DNA from: Lachnospiraceae bacterium
GTDB taxonomy: Bacteria > Bacillota > Clostridia > Lachnospirales > Lachnospiraceae
Assembly (NCBI GenBank): GCA_024691065.1
Contig: JAILOA010000123.1
Location: 1-12,302, forward strand
DNA length: 12,302 bases
Reading direction: 5' to 3'
In this document: positions 1 through 7,953 of the stretch, in pieces
Position numbering within the stretch: position 1 is the stretch's first letter
How the letters are laid out: each line of letters opens with the position of its first letter
Notes under the pieces: model-generated
What the model was told of the DNA's origin: nothing
The model's database searches: none
Seen by the model: the letters and a program-made list of their open reading frames with translations, nothing else
Made by a program: the position numbers and the translations under genes

Positions 1-2856
1 TGAAAGATATTTGGTACCATCGGTATATTTTACCTCCGGTTCATAATACAAATACCTCGAAGGTGAATTCCATGTATTATTTTCCCTTGTCTGGTAACAG
101 GTATATCTATATCCAAAAACCTTTGAATCTCCACCTTCACCGGCATCAACATCACGGGTTGAACCAAAGTTATAAGGAACTCCGCTAAATGTTGTAACCG
201 GCACCCATCCTTTATCAACGTAAGCATTACCCTCTGTATCATAATGAGAGCTCTTAAGATGTAAGCCTGATACCTCAATCGGTGTACCTGCCCTTGAATC
301 AGTTGTATACCAAAGTCCATCTAAATCCTGAGGAAATTCTTTATCTTCCGTTGCACTATCTGCAGGATATCCAAGCGAACCTGCACAACCATATGAAACC
401 TCACCAAACATTATACTTGGAGCTTGAAGTCTGTTCATAAATGTAGAAACTCGAATATCCGTAATAGCTTTATCCGGATTAGATGTGATTGTATATCCTA
501 AATATGTGTAGCAATGCTTTTCATTCTTAGAATACTTATATCTGACAACATCAGCCAGATTATGATCCCAAATATATACTGCCTCTTTAACTCTAAGCTT
601 TGCCTTAGCCTTAGCTTCAGTATCTCCAGAAGCAACAATCAAACTTTTAAAATATTGTTTTGTTTCTTTACCACTTGTAGAACTTCCGTTAGAAGCACTT
701 GTTTGTTCAGCACTTCCATCACCATCCTTAATAGAATCCTCTGTAATGTAATAAATAAAGATACCACCCACAAGGTCTTTCTTCATATACGAATTACAAT
801 TACAAGCTCCGCTCTCTCCAAATGTACGTGCACTATCATAGCCCCTAGGAGTTGTCGAAACATTGTTAAGAATCATAAAAGGACCTCTTCCATGATTAGC
901 AACAATCGGTGAACCGGTATTAGGATCTTTACTCATAAACAGACAATTCCATCCTCTGAATCCCATTCTACCGTTCACATCACCAATACCCTCTACTCCA
1001 TGTATATCATCCTCATCAGGTTCTTCTTCCTGATTAGGATCCTCGACTGAGCCTACATTGTTGTAATATGCAAGATAATCACCATTCGCTCCTGTAGCAC
1101 TGTCAGCAACAACATCAGGGACTTCATCATAATCCAAATCATCATCTTCTTCGGATTTTTCCAATAATAGACCCACAACAAATAATACTGCAGTAACTAA
1201 TGCTACAATAATCGCTATTACAACACTAATAGTTCCTGCCATGGAAGTAAATCCTAAAATAGCTGCTTTTGCACCACCGGATATAGAAAAGAAAACAGCA
1301 CCCAATGAAGATAATCCCATGCTATAACAAAATACACTTAATGCAAAAGTCACAAAAGAAACTGCAGTTCCTATAGCCGATGCGATAGCCGGAACCGAAA
1401 ACAGAGCTATTACCACCGCTAATGCGCCTGAAGCTATTTGCATATATGTAGTAATCTTAGCTTGAGTATCTTCAAATGTTTCATCGGTTTGCTGATCAAT
1501 TAATTTTTGTGCTGCACTATCACGTTCTGCCTCTGAAGTATATGCAACCTTTTTTCCTCTAACATTTTCATTGCTATTCATCCATACTGAGTATGATTTA
1601 GTTCCAATTACATCTTCAATACCTTCCTGCGCATAAGCCACTTTTTCATCAATAATATCATATTCTTTATTTTCACCTATAGTATTAATAATAGCTTCCA
1701 CACCACCTGTACGCATAGCCATGCGCTGTCCGTATGTCATCGAATCAAGAATAGGATAAAGACTTCTTAAATCAACCTCATCACTCGTTTGAATTCCTAA
1801 ATCCACTAAAAACTCACCCAGAGGATAACCATTGTAAACATCATATTCATTCAAAGTTTCATACATAGAAATAATAGTCGCACTTTGACAAGCCGTGGTT
1901 TCCACATCACACTCCGTTAAATCTTCCCCTTCTTCTTTTTTAAGATTATCAATCTCTTTATCTAATTCATCTGAATCATAACTTGCTAATGCATTTTCAT
2001 AATTAGTTGCAAAATTCTGAAGATGTTTATGAAAATCCTTGGCATCTTCTTCGTATTCCGCATCCAACTCTTTTAACTCATCATCATTTAAATATCCTTC
2101 AAGTTCCTCCCAAAGATAATTATCTTTCACTAAATCTGCCCAGCTTTGGGAAATAACTTTTCCGGTTTTATTGTCAACTTCGTTATTATAAGCGGAAGTT
2201 CCATAATTCAATGCTGTAAATATTGAATTAATAGTACTTGCACTTGAATTAAAAACAATTTTTTCAAAAAAACTATGATCAGCTTCTCCTGATACAAGAA
2301 ATTTTCCAAGAAGCATACTATTCTTTTCCGGAATATTAATAAGATTTAAAACATCAAATGCCTGCATTGCTTTAGGCGAACCCTCTTCATAATTTACAAT
2401 AAATTCATTAGCCGTAGCCTCAATTGTATCAACAAAAGAAGAATGAGTCTTTTTAAACTCCTCCTCATATTCGGTATAATCCTTAATTTTAGCCTGATCA
2501 TTCATACTTAGCAGTTTTAAACTACGAATAGCATCCGAACGGGAAAAAGTTTTCTTATATCCCATTACTACAAAATTTGCTCCTGTACCCTCATTTAAAT
2601 CTGCATTAATTGGAATATAACCATTGTTTTGGCAGTTCTTAATTGCAGATTCCCTGCTATCCATGGAATAGAATAATTTCACATCACTAACATACTCAAC
2701 CTTCTCTTCGTCATCCTGTTCTTTCTGATTTCCGCTATTTGCAAACGCAGGTATTAAATCACTCAAAGGATTCTCAAATGCCAAACAAGCAATAAGAAAT
2801 GCTGTAATTATTATATTAAAAATTCTACTCTTGCCTGATTTTTTTCTTAAATTCAT
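1..2856 (-). CDS. Beta-prism (MABP-like) membrane protein P2, 3' end missing
   Basis: The frame is open for 952 codons from ATG 2856 to the window edge. AAGGAG lies 8 nt upstream (2865-2870), just past the stop of the beta-helix gene, so it is the second gene of that transcription unit. Residues 1-39 are a signal peptide (basic start, hydrophobic core, AFA before Asn40). Residues 60-119 hold a degenerate beta-prism segment (NGYIP, ADLNEGTG, VVMGYKKT, DAI). Residues 125-465 are acidic and mostly helical, including LYPILDSMTYGQ (366-377). Residues 472-566 are almost wholly hydrophobic and Gly/Ala-rich, enough for three or four membrane segments. A second prism module follows (579-708: GDVNGRMG, GSPIVA, RGY, FG), then a third (783-940: TYLGYTITSNPDKAITDI, TPIEVSGLH, GWVPV). 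It is a paralogue of the genes at 5632 and 11299, but longer at the C-terminus and lacking their YYK.VKCNR motif. Function is unknown; surface display is inferred. The gene call is firm and the fold is moderate. Confidence 0.9.
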   Translation of the reverse strand, partial: MNLRKKSGKSRIFNIIITAFLIACLAFENPLSDLIPAFANSGNQKEQDDEEKVEYVSDVKLFYSMDSRESAIKNCQNNGYIPINADLNEGTGANFVVMGYKKTFSRSDAIRSLKLLSMNDQAKIKDYTEYEEEFKKTHSSFVDTIEATANEFIVNYEEGSPKAMQAFDVLNLINIPEKNSMLLGKFLVSGEADHSFFEKIVFNSSASTINSIFTALNYGTSAYNNEVDNKTGKVISQSWADLVKDNYLWEELEGYLNDDELKELDAEYEEDAKDFHKHLQNFATNYENALASYDSDELDKEIDNLKKEEGEDLTECDVETTACQSATIISMYETLNEYDVYNGYPLGEFLVDLGIQTSDEVDLRSLYPILDSMTYGQRMAMRTGGVEAIINTIGENKEYDIIDEKVAYAQEGIEDVIGTKSYSVWMNSNENVRGKKVAYTSEAERDSAAQKLIDQQTDETFEDTQAKITTYMQIASGALAVVIALFSVPAIASAIGTAVSFVTFALSVFCYSMGLSSLGAVFFSISGGAKAAILGFTSMAGTISVVIAIIVALVTAVLFVVGLLLEKSEEDDDLDYDEVPDVVADSATGANGDYLAYYNNVGSVEDPNQEEEPDEDDIHGVEGIGDVNGRMGFRGWNCLFMSKDPNTGSPIVANHGRGPFMILNNVSTTPRGYDSARTFGESGACNCNSYMKKDLVGGIFIYYITEDSIKDGDGSAEQTSASNGSSTSGKETKQYFKSLIVASGDTEAKAKAKLRVKEAVYIWDHNLADVVRYKYSKNEKHCYTYLGYTITSNPDKAITDIRVSTFMNRLQAPSIMFGEVSYGCAGSLGYPADSATEDKEFPQDLDGLWYTTDSRAGTPIEVSGLHLKSSHYDTEGNAYVDKGWVPVTTFSGVPYNFGSTRDVDAGEGGDSKVFGYRYTCYQTRENNTWNSPSRYLYYEPEVKYTDGTKYLS

Positions 2857-2870
2857 AGCTTTTTCTCCTT

Positions 2871-5342
2871 TCATACCTGTAATTTTTTCTTCCCGGTGTA
2901 CATAACTACACCTATTAGTATAATTAATCCAAGACCTGCAAATATCACAATCACACCAACACTGCCATTTCCGAATATTGATGCCGAAACACTTATTCTG
3001 GCACTGATAGTCTTAATATTCTTCGGTTCTATCCTACCCTCAGCCGGGTGAAAATACTTCATTTCATATACGGTAATATTTTTGGAAATCATTGCATCGC
3101 CAGTACAATCACATCCTATACCAATCCACGAACCTCTGCTTAATCCTCCGCTACATAATTGTTTTTCAGTATTAAAATACATATCATTAGCTTTCGAATT
3201 TTCCCGGGAGATATTATCTTTAATAACAACCACGCCCTTAACGGTGATGACATTGGTACTTGACACATAAACTGCTCCTCCCTCATCATCAGCTACATTC
3301 CCGGTCATTTCAACATTGGATAAAACCACTCCAAAGTCATTCGCATAAATTGCTCCACCGCAATTTTTTGCTTTATTATCTATGAATCTACATCTATCAA
3401 ATAAAAATACATCTCCACTTACAGGGCTATCATCTACATAAAGAACTCCACCACAGTCACCTGCTTCATTTTCTTTAAAACTGCAACCTCTGACAGATAC
3501 TTCTATAGTATTTGAAACTATCCTTGATCCGCAAATGTAGATAACACCACCATGTTCCTGAGCTATATTTCCGTTAAAAACAGTATTTTTAATAGTTAGC
3601 TCGCCATAGTTAAAATAAATTGCTCCACCGTCATCCTCCGAGTAACAATTCTCAATTCTACAATCTGTAAGTGTAATAATACCACATCCATGATCATAAA
3701 TTGCTCCACCAAAGCATTCATCAACCGACTGAATTGTTTTACAATTAGAAATCGTTACTCCCTTTAGATTAATTTCCGTTTGCTCTCCGCCACTATCCAT
3801 AAAAATTCCACCGCCATGATAATCGGTTACACAATCATAAATTGTTCCGCCTTCCATAACGAGTTTAGCATCACAACCAACAAAGATTCCGCCACCGCCA
3901 TCATCGGTTGCACCTCCGGTAATGACTCCTCCTCTTAAACCATCAAATCCCAGTTTTTTAGGCTTTGAATCTATAATTTTTAGATAAGCGTTGTCTTCTA
4001 ACCTTATTACTCCACCTTTTTCATTTGTAACATAACCATCATCTCTGCTTCCTTCCCTCTGTATATAATGGCCGTTCAAATCAAGAGTAATTTTTTTACC
4101 GGCCGGAATAACCAGCTCTGAACCGGAGCTATAATCAGCTCCCATTGTAATTACCGCCTCCTTGCCGTTTTTCTCCGAAATAAGGTCTATAGCATTTTTA
4201 AGAGCCAACGATAAAGAAGAATATTCATAGCTTTCCTCAAGAATATCATTCTTATAAATCTCAACTGATATCCTTTGAGAATTATCAATCAAATCCATAT
4301 TCTTAAGAATCTCTACTTCATAAGTATTCTCACTGCTGACCTGATAATTTTTCTCATTATCGTTATAAAAGAAGAATATGCTTCCTTCAAGAGAATTAAC
4401 ATCTCCATAACCATCGGTAATTACTTTTTTATATTTTTCCAATGTAAATCCAATTCTTGTTTTATTCAGGAATTTATCGGAAAGTTCAATAGTTTTTTTC
4501 GAAGGATCAGGCTTTACCCAGAAACGAATCTTTTCCATATTTGTTGATATAAATAGATCGTTATCCCTATCATCTTTACAAGTGTTATTCTTAATCCTGG
4601 TAACACCACCCAAAAATGTAACTATTGATGAATTTCCTCCATATATTCCACCACCGTTTTCAGTAGCATAATTTTTTACGATCGAGCAGCTTCCGATTCG
4701 AGCCTCGGCACCCTCACCAACAAAGATACCGGCACCTTTTGCAGCTGAATTATTCTCTATATAAATTCCGCCATCTATTTTAAGAAATGAATTCTTATCA
4801 CAACAAATTCCACCACCATTTCCGTTCATTGATGCTCCGGTGATTTTTCCGGGTGTCCCGGAAGAATCTGTAAGGTAAAGATTTCCGCTCCCCTCAATCT
4901 TAAATACATAACCGTCTTCACGTTGACTACCGTCATTTATTCCTCTATCTATTGTATGTCCGTTTAAATCAAATGTTGTATTCATTCCTTCCTCAACCAA
5001 AAACGGACTATTTTCGTCACCAATCGTAAAATCAGCTGTAAGCTTAAGTTTCACAGGCATTTTGCCTGCCTTATACATCCATTTCTGAGCCGAATCAACT
5101 GAATCAACCTCCACAACATCAGGTATAGGCTCTTCTGTCGGAGTCGGAGTCGGAACCGGAGTCGCTGCAGGTGCTTTGGCAGCACTTCCCGAAGAAGTAT
5201 CTTTTTTCCCCTCATCAGGAGCCTCTGTAACTTCATCCGCCTTAGAAATACTAAACCCTCCATTATAAGCAGCAAAACAAATAAAAGCTGCAATCAGGAA
5301 AACCATGATTCTAAAGGTCCATTTAAATCTTAATCCTTCCAT
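2871..5342 (-). CDS. Secreted right-handed beta-helix surface protein H2
   Basis: This 823-residue protein starts at ATG 5342, with AGGAGG 7 nt upstream (5350-5355). A signal peptide (about 1-36) is followed by an acidic, Ala/Pro/Thr-rich linker ending in a PTPTPTEEP stretch (37-75). Two beta-helices follow in tandem. Each opens with a cap containing DLNGH[TY]I[DQ]R (125-133 and 421-429) and an ITG(G/A) segment, then rungs marked by GG[GA][IV] and N-x-A: three in the first (177-232) and eight in the second (484-690). The repeats resemble those of chlamydial polymorphic outer membrane proteins and adhesin-like beta-helix proteins. A non-repetitive capping segment lies between them (260-345). 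Residues 795-815 are a membrane anchor ending in GKKKLQV, with SVSASIF just before it and no LPXTG. The second helix is Cys-rich. The next gene (2856) begins 14 nt downstream, so the two are probably co-transcribed. The likely role is adhesin or scaffold; the ligand is unknown. Confidence 0.93.
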   Translation of the reverse strand: MEGLRFKWTFRIMVFLIAAFICFAAYNGGFSISKADEVTEAPDEGKKDTSSGSAAKAPAATPVPTPTPTEEPIPDVVEVDSVDSAQKWMYKAGKMPVKLKLTADFTIGDENSPFLVEEGMNTTFDLNGHTIDRGINDGSQREDGYVFKIEGSGNLYLTDSSGTPGKITGASMNGNGGGICCDKNSFLKIDGGIYIENNSAAKGAGIFVGEGAEARIGSCSIVKNYATENGGGIYGGNSSIVTFLGGVTRIKNNTCKDDRDNDLFISTNMEKIRFWVKPDPSKKTIELSDKFLNKTRIGFTLEKYKKVITDGYGDVNSLEGSIFFFYNDNEKNYQVSSENTYEVEILKNMDLIDNSQRISVEIYKNDILEESYEYSSLSLALKNAIDLISEKNGKEAVITMGADYSSGSELVIPAGKKITLDLNGHYIQREGSRDDGYVTNEKGGVIRLEDNAYLKIIDSKPKKLGFDGLRGGVITGGATDDGGGGIFVGCDAKLVMEGGTIYDCVTDYHGGGIFMDSGGEQTEINLKGVTISNCKTIQSVDECFGGAIYDHGCGIITLTDCRIENCYSEDDGGAIYFNYGELTIKNTVFNGNIAQEHGGVIYICGSRIVSNTIEVSVRGCSFKENEAGDCGGVLYVDDSPVSGDVFLFDRCRFIDNKAKNCGGAIYANDFGVVLSNVEMTGNVADDEGGAVYVSSTNVITVKGVVVIKDNISRENSKANDMYFNTEKQLCSGGLSRGSWIGIGCDCTGDAMISKNITVYEMKYFHPAEGRIEPKNIKTISARISVSASIFGNGSVGVIVIFAGLGLIILIGVVMYTGKKKLQV

Positions 5343-5379
5343 GGAAATTCCTCCTTTTTCACGTATTTAAAGTCAAATC

Positions 5380-5408
5380 TCTATATTTTCCGATAATATT
5401 ATTTTCAA
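5380..5408 (-). promoter_or_regulatory. Candidate sigma-A promoter, gene-proximal copy
   Basis: On the minus strand TTGAAA (5408-5403) is followed after 17 nt by TATAGA (5385-5380), close to the TTGACA/TATAAT consensus with ideal spacing. Transcription would start near 5373 and leave a leader of about 30 nt containing the AGGAGG at 5350-5355. This is a pattern match in very AT-rich DNA, so it is a candidate only. Its position close to the ribosome binding site and its presence in both duplicated copies favour it. Confidence 0.45.
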
Positions 5409-5434
5409 ACTTTTCACGTATTTAAAGTCAAATC

Positions 5435-5462
5435 TCTATATTTTCGATAATATTATTTTCAA
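5435..5462 (-). promoter_or_regulatory. Candidate sigma-A promoter, distal duplicated copy
   Basis: The second copy of the duplicated segment holds the same TTGAAA (5462-5457) and TATAGA (5440-5435), but the spacer is 16 nt because of the one-base deletion. If both copies work, the H2 gene has two promoters of slightly different strength in series. Confidence 0.4.
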
Positions 5463-5506
5463 ACTTTTCCGTTTTATCAATCTTATGTATATAAGTATAC
5501 CAAATG

Positions 5507-5636
5507 AAAGGGGACAAAAGGGGGACAAAAACAAAAGAGTAAAAAAAAAATGTATTTTTTTCTTACTCTTTGGTTTTTGGGAGAATTCCGTAAACGGAAT
5601 TCTCCTGAGGGTTTATTGTTATGTTTTAATTTTAAT
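5507..5636 (-). repeat. Dispersed intergenic element, copy A
   Basis: This stretch is homologous to 11130-11260. A 32-nt block is identical in both copies (5507-5538 and 11130-11161). On the minus strand it reads as two near-direct repeats of TTTTGTCCCC. The hairpin arms and loop (5580-5605) and a flank containing GTTATGTTTTAATTTTAAT on the plus strand are also conserved. The middle palindrome differs in sequence but keeps the same form. The element overlaps the stop codon of the P1 gene (5632-5634). It separates the H1-P1 cassette from the H2-P2 cassette and serves as terminator and possibly as leader DNA. Confidence 0.85.
5534..5605 (-). terminator. Double-hairpin terminator after the P1 gene
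   Basis: Read on the minus strand from the P1 stop, the first hairpin is GGAGAATTCCG, loop TTTA, CGGAATTCTCC (5605-5580), a perfect 11-bp stem. The second is an AT-rich stem (5571-5534, one mismatch, loop of 4) that leads into a T-rich tail (TTTTGTTTTTG). The second hairpin with its T tail fits intrinsic termination. It is nearly symmetrical, so it might also act on plus-strand transcripts. Confidence 0.65.
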
Positions 5637-7953
5637 CTTCCTCCGGATTCTCTTTTTTTCTCTTATACATAAGAGCCATAATAAATCCTAAAATTCCTCC
5701 TACAACAACACCGATTCCTCCACCTAAAGCAGCAGAACCGGTTGAGAAAACAGAACCGGTAACACTATTATCCTGGGTCTCTTCTTCCAGCGTTTCAGCT
5801 TTATCACGTTGAAAATACACATATGTGCTAACGGCTCCGGTTCCATAAAGAAATGCCTTATTATTCAAATTAAAAACTGACTTATTTCCAAACTTATGAA
5901 TGCCTGCATTATATCCGGACGGTGGAGTTGAAGTTCCTTTACAGACAACAAACGAGTCGGCAAGTATTGGCTGTTCTTTCGAAATGCATGCAGTATATAA
6001 TGCAAGCCATTCCTTTCCTACATCACCATTTAAATCACCATGATCACCCAGAACTTCTAAATTTTCTTCTTCCCAACCATAATCATTATCTGCTCTGTTA
6101 CATTTAACCGCTTTATAATAAACGGTCTGGTCTTTGATAAGAGTTAACCTGCCTTTCTTATCTTCCACCGTAACATCCTTTTCATCAACAATATACTTAG
6201 GAATAGGCTCAACTTTAACATTGTATTTCTCGGCATCCGCACTTGTCTGCGTAATAAAGCCCAAAAGCGCAAGAATCCCGCCAATTATAACAGTCACAGC
6301 AAGTATACACCCTATAACTATTGACACCGTACCAATATGTCCTACTAAATATCCAATACCCAGACCCAATAATGCGGTAACTGCAATACCTTCCGCAAAT
6401 TTGATGCAACCCTGAACCAGAGTATCATATGTAAATGCAACCGCATCCGCATTATCCTTACCATCAACATCCGCTGATGCATTGTTTCGAAGTATCTCCG
6501 AAGTAAGAGCAACGCCTCCTTTATCATAGATTTCTCTATTTACACCTACGTAAAGCGAAATATCTTTTGTAGAAGAATCATATTCATTTTTCTTCTTTAA
6601 ATCTTCCATCATTTTTTCATAATCATTCTCATCATTCATTGCAACAGCAATAAGATCTCTGATGCTTAAATATTCTAATCCGGCAATCTGTCCGTCACTT
6701 AGTGATGCCACAAGTGGATATAAAAGCTTAATATTTTTACCATCAAAATCAGAAACATTTAAACGAAAGAGATCTAAAAGTGTATCTCCGCTGACACTTC
6801 CTGATTTAAACGAATAATCACATTCCTCCAGGAAATCCCTGACTGTAAGGGTAACAGTCTTATCAGCATATTCATAAGCCTCATTTGCCATATCACCAAT
6901 TTCCTGTACAGTTTCATCATCAATATCTTCAGGTGGAGTATCCTTATATTCTTCCGTCATTTCTTTTGCAAAATCGTTGTACTCTTCTGTATCAAAATTA
7001 TCAACCGTTTCCTCGGCTGCATCAGTATCATTTAACTCTTCGGAAATTTCTTCCCAATGCTTTAAAAGAATTCTGGCACCACCCTCATATTTGGCACTAA
7101 GCGCATTTTCAACATCTTCCCTGGTAGTCATATTAGGATTTTCCGAATAAACCTCTTCTTCAAGAGTCCTGTAATCATTGTCCTCAATTCGATCAATCCA
7201 GGTCTCATCAGCTGTATCCGCTGCTCTTGCAAGCGTATTGGTAAGACAATAAAGAATTAACTCATTACCCTGTTGAAAATATGTAACGATATCAGCATGC
7301 TTTTTCTTCTCATTCAAAATAAGACTATTATATGCTGCCTCACCCATTTCAAACTTCGTTTCATTAATTAAAAGATCTCCAACACCGGCACCATCACAGT
7401 CATCATCCTTAATTCTATTAAGCGTCTCCCTCATACTATTAGCACGAAGATAAGCTAACGAATCGTGATCTTTCTTCAAATTTTCCCTGTATTCTTTAAC
7501 TATTTTAAGAAATTCCTTCATAAATGGCTTAATCTTCGATTCATATGTTCTTTCAACAAGTTCCTCATAATCACGAAAACTATATCCACCATTCATGTTC
7601 ATAACCGCAAGATCGGTAATTGCTTCGCTCTTATTATCGGTAGTTAAATACCCAAGATAAACAACCATATCCGAGTTTCCGCCATTTCTACCTTCTTCAC
7701 CGTCACCGGCTTTTTCGTTGAGATCTGCATAATTACCGGCCTCATCTTTAAGAATAGTATATCCTCCGTCACGAAGTTGCCTTATAGCATCTTCACTATC
7801 CTCTCCCTGTCCGATTTTAAATTCTTTAATATATTTATGACTTTCTGCCGCTTTTACCCTACCTTCTTTTGGTGACAAATCGCTAAGAGGTGAAAGGCTC
7901 ACTAAAACGACAACCATCAAGCAAATAATAATTCTTCGATATATTATTTTCAT
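5632..7953 (-). CDS. Beta-prism (MABP-like) membrane protein P1
   Basis: This 773-residue protein starts at ATG 7953, which overlaps the H1 stop as ATGA; AGGAGG lies 5 nt upstream. The signal peptide is about 1-35 (cleavage near VKA-AES). Residues 52-120 form a prism-like segment: GGYTI, ADLNEKAG, VVYLGYLTT and EAITDLAVM, the order seen in MABP repeats. Residues 125-505 are acidic and mostly helical, ending in LYPLVASLSDGQ (410-421) and SLYVGVNREIYDKGGVALTSE (466-486). Residues 520-567 are a Gly-rich hydrophobic core, probably two membrane passes. A second prism module spans 584-717 (IPKYIVDE, YYKAVKCNR, GDLNGDVGKEW, QPILADSFVV, PPSGY, HKFG, FNLNN, YVYFQRD). VTGSVF (731-736) precedes a Gly-rich membrane anchor (742-762) and a KRKK tail. 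Its partner is probably H1. Function is unknown; membrane association and surface exposure are inferred. A pore-forming or receptor-like role is possible but unproven. Confidence 0.93.
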   Translation of the reverse strand: MKIIYRRIIICLMVVVLVSLSPLSDLSPKEGRVKAAESHKYIKEFKIGQGEDSEDAIRQLRDGGYTILKDEAGNYADLNEKAGDGEEGRNGGNSDMVVYLGYLTTDNKSEAITDLAVMNMNGGYSFRDYEELVERTYESKIKPFMKEFLKIVKEYRENLKKDHDSLAYLRANSMRETLNRIKDDDCDGAGVGDLLINETKFEMGEAAYNSLILNEKKKHADIVTYFQQGNELILYCLTNTLARAADTADETWIDRIEDNDYRTLEEEVYSENPNMTTREDVENALSAKYEGGARILLKHWEEISEELNDTDAAEETVDNFDTEEYNDFAKEMTEEYKDTPPEDIDDETVQEIGDMANEAYEYADKTVTLTVRDFLEECDYSFKSGSVSGDTLLDLFRLNVSDFDGKNIKLLYPLVASLSDGQIAGLEYLSIRDLIAVAMNDENDYEKMMEDLKKKNEYDSSTKDISLYVGVNREIYDKGGVALTSEILRNNASADVDGKDNADAVAFTYDTLVQGCIKFAEGIAVTALLGLGIGYLVGHIGTVSIVIGCILAVTVIIGGILALLGFITQTSADAEKYNVKVEPIPKYIVDEKDVTVEDKKGRLTLIKDQTVYYKAVKCNRADNDYGWEEENLEVLGDHGDLNGDVGKEWLALYTACISKEQPILADSFVVCKGTSTPPSGYNAGIHKFGNKSVFNLNNKAFLYGTGAVSTYVYFQRDKAETLEEETQDNSVTGSVFSTGSAALGGGIGVVVGGILGFIMALMYKRKKENPEED

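Larger units (their letters stand above)
5356..5464. repeat. Tandem direct duplication of 55/54 bp upstream of the H2 gene
   Basis: Copy 1 (5356-5410) and copy 2 (5411-5464) are adjacent, start with TTTTCACGTATTTAAAGTCA on the plus strand, and end in TTTTCAAAC. They differ only by one base: TTTTCCGATA in copy 1 and TTTTCGATA in copy 2. The near-identity points to a recent duplication. Each copy carries the promoter-like pair listed separately, so the duplication probably affects expression of H2 and P2. Confidence 0.95.

Noticed and set aside
514..912. 132-codon open frame on the plus strand
   Set aside because: It lies opposite the P2 coding frame, has low-complexity composition and no ribosome binding site; the minus-strand frame is open throughout with clear homology to P1.
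4275..4547. Plus-strand open frame of 90 codons
   Set aside because: It lies wholly inside the H2 gene on the other strand, in the segment homologous to the H1 C-cap.
5479..5502. Short AT-rich inverted repeat (GTATA/TATAC) as an operator upstream of H2
   Set aside because: Only 5 bp per arm in very AT-rich DNA; this would occur often by chance.
6134..6415. Plus-strand open frame of 93 codons
   Set aside because: It is antisense to the hydrophobic core and prism module of P1, whose frame is supported by paralogues.
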